Part shown: one piece after another, positions 32,069 through 40,078 of the stretch | Layout of the letters: each line of letters opens with the position of its first letter | Position numbering within the stretch: position 1 is the stretch's first letter | DNA from: Lentisphaerae bacterium GWF2_50_93 | Lineage (GTDB): Bacteria; Verrucomicrobiota; Lentisphaeria; Victivallales; GWF2-50-93 | Reading direction: 5' to 3' | Length of the DNA stretch: 63,134 bases | Assembly: GCA_001804815.1 (NCBI GenBank) | Contig: MHBI01000091.1 | Span: 1-63,134, forward strand | Translations under genes and position numbers: made by a program | Notes under the pieces: generated by a model | Seen by the model: only the letters and a program-made list of their open reading frames with translations | The model's database searches: none | Told to the model about the DNA's origin: nothing

Positions 32069-34288
32069 ATGAATAAGATTTTGTGCGCGATAAGTGTTGT
32101 GGTACTCTTGGCAGGCTGTACAGGTCAGGTGAAGACTGCTGTAAAAGAAAGCGCTGAAGTAAAACAAAAAATTGGGCTCCCTGCAACTACAGGTGTTTCC
32201 GGAGTAAATTATTCATGGAAGAATGTTCCTGTCGGCGGTGGTGGTGCCGTGATCGGCATACTCGTGCATCCACTCGTGAAGGATCTTGTCTACATGCGGA
32301 CAGATGTCGGCGGCGCATACCGCTGGGACGAGGCGAAACAGGAATGGATCCCCCTTCAGGACGGTATCCCTTTTTCAGAATGGAACCTCTACGGGACAGA
32401 TTCGCTTGCGGTGGATCCGAGCGATGCTAGCGGAAACAGATTATATCTTTCGACCGGGAAATACTGTGATCAGGCATGGGCGAAGCCGAACGGCGTCATC
32501 ATGAAGTCCAACGACCGCGGTGCGACCTGGAAACGTGTTCTTCCCGAGGCTGGCGGACATGTCTCAGCATGGGGCGAAAAACTTGCCGTCGATCCAAACA
32601 ACGGAAAGCACCTGCTGTATGCATCCAAGACAAAAGGCCTCCTCGAAAGCGACGACGAGGGAGAGACTTGGAAACAGATCTCCAGTTTCCCCTCGCAGAT
32701 CAAGAACGCTGACGACAGCGATGGAATCCTTGGACTTCTCTTCACGGTATTCGACAAATCCTCCGGGCTTGTCACTGAAACTTCGCATACGAAGACGATC
32801 TACGTAGGCGGCGCAGGCAAAGGCGTCTTCTGCTCGGAAGACGGAGGTGCAAGCTGGAAGCTGCTGGAGAATTCACCGAAGGATTCGTTCAGGACATGCA
32901 TCGGTTCCGACGGAGTCCTTTTCGTCTCGCACAAGGACGGAATTGCGAAGTTCGCAGCGAAGGACGGATGGAAGGATATTACGCCTCCTTCTCAGAAGGG
33001 GAGCTATTCCGGGATCTCGCAGGATCCCGCAAATCCGAAGCATATTGTCGTTGCGTTCCTGCAGAACAAGAAGGATGCGCCGATGTTCAGGTCGACCGAT
33101 GGCGGCGAGAACTGGACGCAACTGAAGAATGAATTTGAAAACACGGTTCCATGGTGGAACCCAGAAAAGCAGAATCACCGGCTAGCACATGTTTTCGCCA
33201 TGAGCTTCGATCATTTTCATCCGAATCGCATATGGGCTGTCGACTGGTATGGCGTCTACCGCACCGACGACATCACGGCTGAAACTGTGAAATGGACGAA
33301 TCTGGAGAAGGGGCACGAGGAGATCGTCACGCTTGGTACACTTGAGGCCCCGCCGGAAAGCAGGTTCCGCCTATACAGCAGCGTCGCAGACGTAGGTGGT
33401 TTCGACCATGAGTCCATCGACAGTTTTCCCTCCAAGGCGACTTTCGACAGGGGATACAAGTGGCAGACAACCACCGGAATAGCCTGGTCGCGTGCTGACA
33501 AGGATTTCCTCGTCAGGGTCGGCGGTCTGGTCTGGAACAAGCCCGGCCTCGGCGGTGCCTACACGTTGGACGGAGGCGAGACATGGAAGCTCTTCCCGAA
33601 GGACAAGCTGCCCTACAAGGACATTGCGCGCGGACGTGTCGTGATCACTGGCAAGGGTAAGCGTATCATCTGGACTCCGCAGACCGGAGACCCTTATCTT
33701 TCGGACGATCTTGGAAATTCCTGGAAGAAACTTGAAACCCCGATTCCCCTGCCTGGCGTAATGCCTGGGAACAGGATTTTCTCATATGAGCAACCTATAA
33801 CGGTGGATATAGCGGACTGCAACAGGGTCTATATCTATTACAAAAAGCAGGTACTGCGCAGCGACGATGCGGGGGACACCTGGAAGTTGGTCTGCAAGGA
33901 TGCGCCTGAATCGAAGATAATTTTTACGGGTGGGGTCAAGGACGACGTCTGGATCGCCGGAGGGAAAGGGCTTTTCCATTCGAAGGATGCGGGTGTTACA
34001 TGGGGACAGATTCCTGCGACGAAGGAGGCCAGGCTCGCGTGCGCCGGAAAGAATCCTCCCGGCAAGGATCACTCGGCGATCTTCCTCTGCGGGAGCATTG
34101 GCGAGACAGAGGGATATTTCAGATCTGATGATCTCGGCGAAAACTGGATCCGCATCGACACCCTGCCAAACCAGCGCATCGGCGACGATCCTAACAGCCT
34201 ATGCGGGGACTGGCGCGTCTTCGGCGGAGTCTTTGTAGGAACGAACGGACGCGGAATATTCTATGGTGTGCCGGCTGGAGGGAAATGA
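32069..34288 (+). CDS. GH74-family xyloglucanase-like lipoprotein
   Basis: A 739-residue protein with a lipobox (VVLLAGCTG, Cys at about 16), so it is probably anchored to a membrane. The GH74 start YSWKNVPVGGGGAVIGI and the catalytic Asp region YMRTDVGGAYRW are present. Asp-box repeats recur (SNDRGATWKRV, SEDGGASWKL, STDGGENWTQ, SKDAGVTWGQ), giving the two seven-bladed propellers. A second conserved Asp is expected in the second propeller but I have not placed it. Members cleave xyloglucan. AAAGG precedes the ATG. The position after the GH39-like gene supports a hemicellulose arm. Confidence 0.9.
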   Translation: MNKILCAISVVVLLAGCTGQVKTAVKESAEVKQKIGLPATTGVSGVNYSWKNVPVGGGGAVIGILVHPLVKDLVYMRTDVGGAYRWDEAKQEWIPLQDGIPFSEWNLYGTDSLAVDPSDASGNRLYLSTGKYCDQAWAKPNGVIMKSNDRGATWKRVLPEAGGHVSAWGEKLAVDPNNGKHLLYASKTKGLLESDDEGETWKQISSFPSQIKNADDSDGILGLLFTVFDKSSGLVTETSHTKTIYVGGAGKGVFCSEDGGASWKLLENSPKDSFRTCIGSDGVLFVSHKDGIAKFAAKDGWKDITPPSQKGSYSGISQDPANPKHIVVAFLQNKKDAPMFRSTDGGENWTQLKNEFENTVPWWNPEKQNHRLAHVFAMSFDHFHPNRIWAVDWYGVYRTDDITAETVKWTNLEKGHEEIVTLGTLEAPPESRFRLYSSVADVGGFDHESIDSFPSKATFDRGYKWQTTTGIAWSRADKDFLVRVGGLVWNKPGLGGAYTLDGGETWKLFPKDKLPYKDIARGRVVITGKGKRIIWTPQTGDPYLSDDLGNSWKKLETPIPLPGVMPGNRIFSYEQPITVDIADCNRVYIYYKKQVLRSDDAGDTWKLVCKDAPESKIIFTGGVKDDVWIAGGKGLFHSKDAGVTWGQIPATKEARLACAGKNPPGKDHSAIFLCGSIGETEGYFRSDDLGENWIRIDTLPNQRIGDDPNSLCGDWRVFGGVFVGTNGRGIFYGVPAGGK

Positions 34289-34395
34289 AATTCGAGTTCA
34301 ATTCTACATGTTTATAAAATGCAAAGACAAGCTGAAGCTTGGACTCCAACTTTTGTTCCGTGTTTAACGGTAAATGAGGAAGCAGTCGTTGGATT

Positions 34396-34411
34396 ACAAA
34401 CTTTAGTTTGT
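34396..34411. promoter_or_regulatory. Palindrome upstream of the LacI-family gene
   Basis: ACAAACTTTAGTTTGT is a 7-base inverted repeat 24 bases before the GTG of the regulator. It could be an operator or another dispersed hairpin. Confidence 0.4.
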
Positions 34412-34434
34412 GTGTTTTCCAAATAGGAGACTAC

Positions 34435-35514
34435 GTGAAAGTTACAATAAAGGACATCGCTGAGAAACTTAATATCGACATGTCGTCGGTCAGCTACGCC
34501 CTGTCCGGAAAAGGGACTATCAAGCCCGAGACCAGGGAGCTTGTCAGGAAGACAGCCGAGGAGATGGGATACGTGGCGAACGGCATTGCCAGGAAGGTCA
34601 GCACCGGCAAGAGCAATCTCATAGGAATAGTGATGCCGAACGTACTTTTCGCCTACGGTGAATATGTCCAGCACGGATTCCGGATGCTGTCGGATGCAGG
34701 CATGGAGACAAGCGTGTCGCTGACCGAGTTCACCATGGAACGGGAGTCGATGGCGGTCAAGTATCTCCTTGAGAACCGGGCCTCAGGTCTTATAATAAAG
34801 AGTCTTTTTGGAAGATGGGAGGAAATTCCTGCAGGACATCCACTCCGTCTAGCCGCCAAAAATAAACTGCCGGTAGTGAGTTTCGGATATCCGATCTCAG
34901 GTTCTCCATTCGGATGCGTACACATCGACATGCTTGCAATCGGTAGAATGCTTGGTAGGAGGTTTGTTGAAACAGGGAGGAGGAAAGTGAAGCTTCTCAT
35001 ACCTCATCCTCCTCCGTTCTACAGGAACGTGAAAGAGCTTCTCAAGGGACTTGAAGAGGCTGGAGTTGGAAATTACGAGGTGTCGACAGCCCATTTCGAT
35101 CCCGAAAAGAACGTTGATGGAAAGATGTCGAAACCCATGTCCCAGTATGACATCCAGCTGAATGAATTCCTCACTGAGGCCGGCCTCAAGTCCGGCGGAG
35201 CCATGATGAGGAAGCTTATATCTGAGAAGGAGATTCCAGATGCGATTGTCTGCCTCAGCGAGAACAATCTGATGGGCGTCTACAATGAGGCGGTCAGGAA
35301 CGGCATCGATATCCCGGGCAGGATGGCGCTTGCAAGTCCTGAAAGAAGCCTCATACTCTCGCTTTCTCCTGTTCCCATTACTTCCGCCGCGGTGTCAATG
35401 AAATCCGCAGCAGAAGCATCAGTTGCAATGCTGCTGGAGCTAATGAAGGAGAAAGACAGCGCCTCAAGGACTGTAAGCCTCGAGCCTGAGCTTTTCATCG
35501 GGGCGTCGACATGA
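34435..35514 (+). CDS. LacI-family transcriptional regulator (GTG start)
   Basis: A 359-residue protein. The GTG at 34435 is chosen because AGGAGA lies six bases upstream and because translation then begins VKVTIKDIAEKLNIDMSSVS, the usual place for the LacI helix-turn-helix; the ATG at 34408 adds nine unlikely residues. The hinge (YVANGIARKVSTGKSNLIGI) and the sugar-binding domain follow. The late DAIVCLSENNLMGVYNEAV segment is typical. It lies 92 bases before the GH42 gene on the same strand and likely regulates it. Confidence 0.92.
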   Translation: MKVTIKDIAEKLNIDMSSVSYALSGKGTIKPETRELVRKTAEEMGYVANGIARKVSTGKSNLIGIVMPNVLFAYGEYVQHGFRMLSDAGMETSVSLTEFTMERESMAVKYLLENRASGLIIKSLFGRWEEIPAGHPLRLAAKNKLPVVSFGYPISGSPFGCVHIDMLAIGRMLGRRFVETGRRKVKLLIPHPPPFYRNVKELLKGLEEAGVGNYEVSTAHFDPEKNVDGKMSKPMSQYDIQLNEFLTEAGLKSGGAMMRKLISEKEIPDAIVCLSENNLMGVYNEAVRNGIDIPGRMALASPERSLILSLSPVPITSAAVSMKSAAEASVAMLLELMKEKDSASRTVSLEPELFIGAST

Positions 35515-35531
35515 GTTAGAATGTTCTTGAA

Positions 35532-35563
35532 ATTTTTATTTTTTGGATGCAAAAAATAAAAAT
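35532..35563. repeat. AT-rich palindrome upstream of GH42
   Basis: ATTTTTATTTTTTG, centre GATG, CAAAAAATAAAAAT. The third copy of the family that is translated in the leaders of pseudopilins E and F; here it lies between genes. Confidence 0.7.
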
Positions 35564-35606
35564 AATGTGATAAAGTCGTAGATGTGACAAACAACAAGGA
35601 CGGCAT

Positions 35607-37589
35607 ATGTTCTACTATGGAGCTGCATATTATCCGGAACACCGGACCGAGAGGGAATGGCTGAAAGATATTGATCTGATGGAGAAGGCCGGCGTGAATT
35701 CACTGCGCATAGCGGAATTCGCATGGAAAAGGCTGGAGCCGTCGGATGGCAGATACGATTTTTCCTGGCTGGAGAAGTTCATCGATCTCGCCTGGGAGAA
35801 GAAAATAAGTTCCCTTGTATGTCCCCCCATGCGCACAGCCCCAGCTTGGCTCGTGGAAAAGCATCCCGATGTGATGATTGTAAATGAGAATGGGATCACC
35901 CTCGAGTTCGGGAGCCGCTACACTTTCTGCATAAACAATCCCAACCTCCGGAAGAGAGGGCTCGCGCTGGCGGAAAAGATGGCGAAGAAATTTGGATCAC
36001 ATCCTGGCGTATGCGGCTGGCATCTGGACAACGAATATGCCGACGAGCCAGACTGCCATTGCGACGTATGCAGGAAGAAATGGCAGGGCTGGCTCAAGAA
36101 GAATTACTGTGATATCGAAGCAGTGAACAAAAAATGGGGAACCGTCTTCTGGGGACTTGAATTTGATTCCTTCAGCCAGGTGCCGACTCCTAAATTCTCG
36201 AAGACCTTCCATAACCCCGGTCTTACCCAGGCATGGCGGCGTTTCGTCAGCGACTGCAATGTCGAACTCGTCGGACTTCACGCGAAGGCCGTAAGACAGC
36301 ATTCGAAGAACAAGCACGTCACCACCAACTTCCAGACCTGGAATCCGCGTACTGATTATTTCTCCCAGCAGAAAAACCTCGATCTCTGCGGGACCAACTA
36401 TTATCCGCCTTACGGCACTGACAATTTCAGCTATGCACTCGGTCTTACAAACTGCCGCAGCTACAAGAAAAAGCCGTTCCAGGTCCACGAACTCCGCAAC
36501 GGTCCGCATCTTGTCCCCGGCAAGGCGAACAACAGTCCTGCGCCAGGAGAGATCGAGAAGCTCGCGGTCCATGCAATCGCCAATGGTGCCGACGGACTCT
36601 ACTATTTTGCATGGCGCGGAGTCCCTTACGGAATCGAACAGTCGCACGGAACCCTGATCAGGCATGACGGCAATCCCGGGAAAACTTATGAGGAATGCGC
36701 CAAAGTCGGCAACAGACTGAAAAAGGTATCGAAGATGATTGAAGGACTGGCTGTCCCAGCGGAAGTCGGGATATTCAACGACTTCCAGTCATGGTGGATG
36801 ATGGACAAGAAATGTCCTGAATGGACAGGTCCCGACTGGATCTTCAGGAGCCAGCTCGAGAAAATCCATTTTTCCTTGCGTAAAAATGGATATCAGTGTG
36901 ATACTCTGGACAGGAAGTCCAACTTCAATGAATACAAGGTGCTTGTTGCACCCTTTCTGACGGCGTTTGACTCCTCGCTGTCAACAAAGATACTGGATTT
37001 CATTGAGCATGGCGGAACTTTCATTGCGCATCCCCTTTTCGGAATGAAGAATGCTGATGCGGAAATCTATCCAGCTCGCCTTGAGCCTCTATTTGCCAAG
37101 GTTTTAGGTTTGAAACTAGGCGAGTATGCGACATCAGGTGCAGGCGAGCTCATAAATTTTTCCTGCGAAGGAAAAATTTATAAGGGATCATTATTTTATG
37201 AATTTCCCGAATCGCGAAGCGATTGGAAAATTCATGCGAAGTTCGCAGAAGGAAGATTCAAGGGATTGCCGGCCGCAGTCGAGATCAAGCACGGGAAAGG
37301 CAAGTTTATTTTTCTAACCTGTTTTCCGGAGGATAAATTTTATGAAATCTTTTTTGAGCGGACGCTCAAAAAAGATAAAGTGAACAAGATATTGGAATGC
37401 AATATCCCCGAAGGTGTTGAAGTTTCCGAACGCTGCAATGATAAGACCAGCCTTGTCTTCCTCATTAATCATTCCAACACTAATAAAAATATCCGGCTCA
37501 GCGGAGATTTTTATGACGTCTGGAACGACGAGAAGCTCAAGGACAAGATCCCGTTGAAGCCGTATCAGGTACGAATTGTTACTCAGTAG
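35607..37589 (+). CDS. GH42 beta-galactosidase, cytoplasmic
   Basis: A 660-residue protein without a signal peptide. The GH42 barrel begins MFYYGAAYYPEHRTEREWL; the acid/base is Glu143 in HLDNEYAD and the nucleophile Glu295 in QVHELRNG. A cysteine cluster (DCHCDVCRKKW) matches the zinc site of this family. An amidotransferase-like trimerisation domain and a C-terminal beta domain follow. The family hydrolyses beta-galactosides, and some members act on arabinosides. AAGGACGG precedes the ATG. Three hairpins lie inside the final quarter of the gene without breaking the frame. Confidence 0.93.
   Translation: MFYYGAAYYPEHRTEREWLKDIDLMEKAGVNSLRIAEFAWKRLEPSDGRYDFSWLEKFIDLAWEKKISSLVCPPMRTAPAWLVEKHPDVMIVNENGITLEFGSRYTFCINNPNLRKRGLALAEKMAKKFGSHPGVCGWHLDNEYADEPDCHCDVCRKKWQGWLKKNYCDIEAVNKKWGTVFWGLEFDSFSQVPTPKFSKTFHNPGLTQAWRRFVSDCNVELVGLHAKAVRQHSKNKHVTTNFQTWNPRTDYFSQQKNLDLCGTNYYPPYGTDNFSYALGLTNCRSYKKKPFQVHELRNGPHLVPGKANNSPAPGEIEKLAVHAIANGADGLYYFAWRGVPYGIEQSHGTLIRHDGNPGKTYEECAKVGNRLKKVSKMIEGLAVPAEVGIFNDFQSWWMMDKKCPEWTGPDWIFRSQLEKIHFSLRKNGYQCDTLDRKSNFNEYKVLVAPFLTAFDSSLSTKILDFIEHGGTFIAHPLFGMKNADAEIYPARLEPLFAKVLGLKLGEYATSGAGELINFSCEGKIYKGSLFYEFPESRSDWKIHAKFAEGRFKGLPAAVEIKHGKGKFIFLTCFPEDKFYEIFFERTLKKDKVNKILECNIPEGVEVSERCNDKTSLVFLINHSNTNKNIRLSGDFYDVWNDEKLKDKIPLKPYQVRIVTQ
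37152..37181. repeat. Perfect 12-bp hairpin inside the GH42 gene
   Basis: ATAAATTTTTCC (37152-37163), loop TGCGAA, GGAAAAATTTAT (37170-37181). It shares the ATAAAWTTT ends of the hairpins at 20031 and 59325 and is translated in frame. Confidence 0.7.
37198..37234. repeat. Imperfect hairpin inside the GH42 gene
   Basis: ATGAATTTCCCGAATCGC, loop GAA, GCGATTGGAAAATTCAT. Seventeen bases after the previous hairpin, also in frame. Confidence 0.55.
37347..37376. repeat. Perfect 14-bp hairpin inside the GH42 gene
   Basis: ATCTTTTTTGAGCG (37347-37360), two-base loop GA, CGCTCAAAAAAGAT (37363-37376). It is translated as FFERTLKKD in the C-terminal region. Confidence 0.7.
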
Positions 37590-37591
37590 AG

Positions 37592-37727
37592 TTATTTGAT
37601 AAAGCGATATATATCTATGACATACAGGTAGTTGTTCGGGCCAACAAAGTACGCCTCGAAAAATCCGGTACAGGTGTTTTCAGGCGTTGTCTAAAATTTC
37701 AATGAACACGTCATAGATATATCGCGA
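37592..37727 (-). pseudogene. Rhs-type gene fragment bounded by an inverted repeat
   Basis: On the minus strand a short frame reads TPENTCTGFFEAYFVGPNNY and then LYVID before a stop at 37592. GPNNYLY is the hallmark of Rhs repeat-associated cores, and 20 bases (37623-37642) are identical to 39772-39791 in the Rhs tip. The arms GCGATATATATCTATGAC (37604-37621) and its near complement (37709-37726) bound it. The rest of 37590-37907 shows no gene. Confidence 0.55.
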
Positions 37728-37907
37728 CCGTTTCCAGCCTCAAAATTGGGCTATGCCTATGAATCCTGCGGTTTACATGATATTTTCCGTGTACTTACCA
37801 CCGATCTGTGACGATCATCATTGCAAAATGCTGTTGATCAGCAAGTTAATGGTGTTTCAGACCGAGCGACCAATCGCGACGATGCGACCGTCATCCTGTC
37901 TATGCAG

Positions 37908-38090
37908 TTAAAAGACTTTCTTAAAGAACGTCTCTTTGTCGAGAGTCGCCTGCCAGGCCTTGTGCTGCTTAAGCGACTCCATCCTCTTCTTCTGGGTAAT
38001 GGAAAGGAATCTGCTGTACTCCAACGGACCAAGCTGCTTTATCAGCAGGTCGGTGGCCTTCTTGATGCATTTCTCACAGTCATTTTTCAT
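37908..38090 (-). CDS. Small lysine-rich protein in the DUF4160/DUF2442 cassette
   Basis: A 60-residue basic helical protein (MKNDCEKCIKKATDLLIKQL, then YSRFLSITQKKRMESLKQ) with a CxxC near the start. GGTGA precedes the ATG. It follows the DUF2442 gene by 11 bases on the same strand, so three small genes form one operon. I do not recognise the family. The context suggests a third component of a toxin-antitoxin-like cassette, but nothing in the sequence proves it. Confidence 0.6.
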   Translation of the reverse strand: MKNDCEKCIKKATDLLIKQLGPLEYSRFLSITQKKRMESLKQHKAWQATLDKETFFKKVF

Positions 38091-38101
38091 AAATCACCGG
38101 A

Positions 38102-38353
38102 TTATGCAGTCTTCTGTATCTTTCCGTAGAGGAACTCGGGCGCCATGTCGGCTCCGTTCTTCCAGACTATGGTCTCTATCTCAGGATCGACCTTGAAAGA
38201 CTTGAACATCTCAGGATTGCGCAGGGGGGTGAATACTTCCCCGTACAGTTCGTCCTTGAGGTCGACCTGGCCTTCGGCTCCGTTGTTGAACCTGACCCAG
38301 ATTACATAGTCTTTGACATACTTAGCTTTTTGCACGTGCAGAAACATGGTCAC
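38102..38353 (-). CDS. DUF2442-family protein
   Basis: An 83-residue protein from a GTG at 38353 that overlaps the stop of the upstream gene as GTGA; the ATG at 38347 is preceded by TGGAG at good spacing and may be the actual start. The sequence VQKAKYVKDYVIWVRFNNGA ... DLKDELYGEVFTPLRNPEMF ... IVWKNGADMAPEFLYG is a full DUF2442 domain. These proteins are commonly encoded next to DUF4160 proteins as a suspected toxin-antitoxin or regulatory pair; their biochemistry is not established. Confidence 0.85.
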   Translation of the reverse strand: MTMFLHVQKAKYVKDYVIWVRFNNGAEGQVDLKDELYGEVFTPLRNPEMFKSFKVDPEIETIVWKNGADMAPEFLYGKIQKTA

Positions 38354-38607
38354 TCCAGTGGCTTAATCTCTTTAAGTTCTTTATGCTCTTCCGCCAACTT
38401 CCAATCCTCTAGGAGGTCTGCCTTATTGGATTCCCTCCATTCCTGGATCATCTTAAGGGCCCTCTTGTTCATGGAACCCAGGACTTTTCCGGACTCTATT
38501 TCAATCTCCACCTCTTCCCCCGCATATTTCGCATGGAAATGCGGCGGAGCGTGGTCTCTCCAGTACATATAGATTATGATTCCAAAAAATCTGCTTATGA
38601 CAGGCAT
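38350..38607 (-). CDS. DUF4160-family protein
   Basis: An 85-residue protein with the DUF4160 signature ISRFFGIIIYMYWRDHAPPH and FHAKYAGEEVEIEIESGKVL, then a charged helix ending EHKELKEIKPLE. GGAGATG precedes the ATG. It is first in the three-gene minus-strand cassette and translationally coupled to the DUF2442 gene. The cassette lies beside Rhs remains, a typical accessory location. Confidence 0.87.
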   Translation of the reverse strand: MPVISRFFGIIIYMYWRDHAPPHFHAKYAGEEVEIEIESGKVLGSMNKRALKMIQEWRESNKADLLEDWKLAEEHKELKEIKPLE

Positions 38608-38776
38608 TTACATCTCCAGTAACATCTCTAATCTTTTCTATAGATAGTATAACTGTGGCACTCAGATTTTCAAGGAACGTGTCCGAGTCGGATTCCGGCC
38701 TCGTCACATGTATTCAGTTTTCAATGAACATCGCCCATGGGGGGCCAAAGTCAGATCGGAGGACGACTTCGTCTTC

Positions 38777-39028
38777 CTATGGAGTTTTGTCTTTATGCTC
38801 GAGCCACTTTCTCCATTCTTCACAAATGTCTTCATCGCAAAAATATCCAGCAGAGGGATACTCTATTATTATCCTGTTCTTATGTTCTCCGCAGATTAGG
38901 CAATGATGTCGCCAGTCTGGCGTTTCTATCACTCCAATTTTATTCTCAAGCATATCCTTGAGTTCTCTGGCATGTTGCTCACATAGATAGCCACATCCTA
39001 TTGCTTTTGAGCAAATAAAACATTCCAT
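38777..39028 (-). CDS. Cysteine-rich 83-residue protein, candidate immunity protein
   Basis: Pairs CFIC, GCGYLCEQH, HCLICGEH and a late CDEDIC give up to eight cysteines with histidines, suggesting zinc-ribbon folds. AAAGGAAG precedes the ATG. It begins 19 bases after the end of the Rhs tip on the same strand, the position where polymorphic toxin systems place immunity genes. The role is inferred from position only. Confidence 0.65.
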   Translation of the reverse strand: MECFICSKAIGCGYLCEQHARELKDMLENKIGVIETPDWRHHCLICGEHKNRIIIEYPSAGYFCDEDICEEWRKWLEHKDKTP

Positions 39029-39047
39029 ATATTCTTCCTTTAAAATA

Positions 39048-39872
39048 TCAATCTTTTTCTTTTGGAGGGTTTGCTGGTAGATGAGGATTCCCTACCTCGT
39101 CTTTGATTGGTTGGCCGTCTGATCCTACCCGATGAGCATGAGGAGCTTGCGCCTTGGGATCAGATTGTTTCGGATGACCTAATCCATCATATCTGTCTCC
39201 CGTAGGATTCCCATCTTTGTCTTTAACCTGCCACATTTTACCATCAGGTCTTCCTTCAATTTTCTGACCAGGCTTCAGTGGCATTGCATTGCCCTGAGGA
39301 TCAACTGCAATAACTCCATTATTCTTATCAGCAGAAGAATTTTGTACTGCACCTTCCCCTTCATTTTTCACCTTGTCCACTCCGGTCTCGGCGGTGTCCT
39401 TTACAGCACCCTCGGAAGCCTGTTCGGTCTTCTTCTCGGCCTGCTGGCCTGCTTCCTGCTCAGCCTCCTTCGCCCCTTTGCCTGCGGTCTTCTCCGACTT
39501 GCCTACCACCTTAACCGAGTCAGCCGATGCTTCTCCAACCTCTTCAGCCTTCTTCAACTTTGATGCGTACTTCCCGCCTTTTGCCACCCAGGCGCCCGGG
39601 ACATAGGGTATTAGAGTTCCAGCGACATCCCAGGCGAGGAAACCGGCGTTAGCCCATGATGGCTCGTTTGCCATGCTCACTACGCTATCAACCAACGATG
39701 CGGCATCAAGTATGGTTTCAACAGGAACTAATCCCAGCGGATCCACGAAGTTGACCGGATTGTTCTCGCAGTACAGGTAGTTGTTCGGGCCGTTAGGATA
39801 GCCAGAGGGATCAAGCTGGATAAAGCGGCCTATGTATGCCGAATATGCTGGTGCCAGGGAAAAATCACTTTG
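39048..39872 (-). pseudogene. Displaced Rhs C-terminal tip with toxin-like domain
   Basis: The open frame starts after a stop at 39873-39875 and has no proper start. It reads YSAYIGRFIQLDPSGYPNG, GPNNYLYCENNPVNFVDPLG, the Rhs core end, then a hydrophobic segment (AGFLAWDVAGTLIPYVPGAW), a Glu/Lys/Gln-rich linker and a C-terminal domain from about MWQVKDKDGNPTGDRYDGLG to HAHRVGSDGQPIKDE. The last part looks like a polymorphic toxin domain, but I cannot name its class. The 5' several kilobases of a normal Rhs gene are missing, so this is an orphan tip that could be expressed only after recombination with a full gene. Confidence 0.75.
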
Positions 39873-40078
39873 TCAAAGAACTATTGGCATCGTATTCCTG
39901 AATGAAAACAGGCGCATGTGTCATAAACATAGTGGATTCCACATTGTTTTCAACATCATTAAGTCTTTTTGCCCTGTCATCTTGTACAGTGGTGCCTGAG
40001 ATGTCAGCATTTCCTAAGCGGTCTCCTTTTTTCATCATAGGTATAGGACATGGCTTTACCCCAGACGTGGAGTCATGT

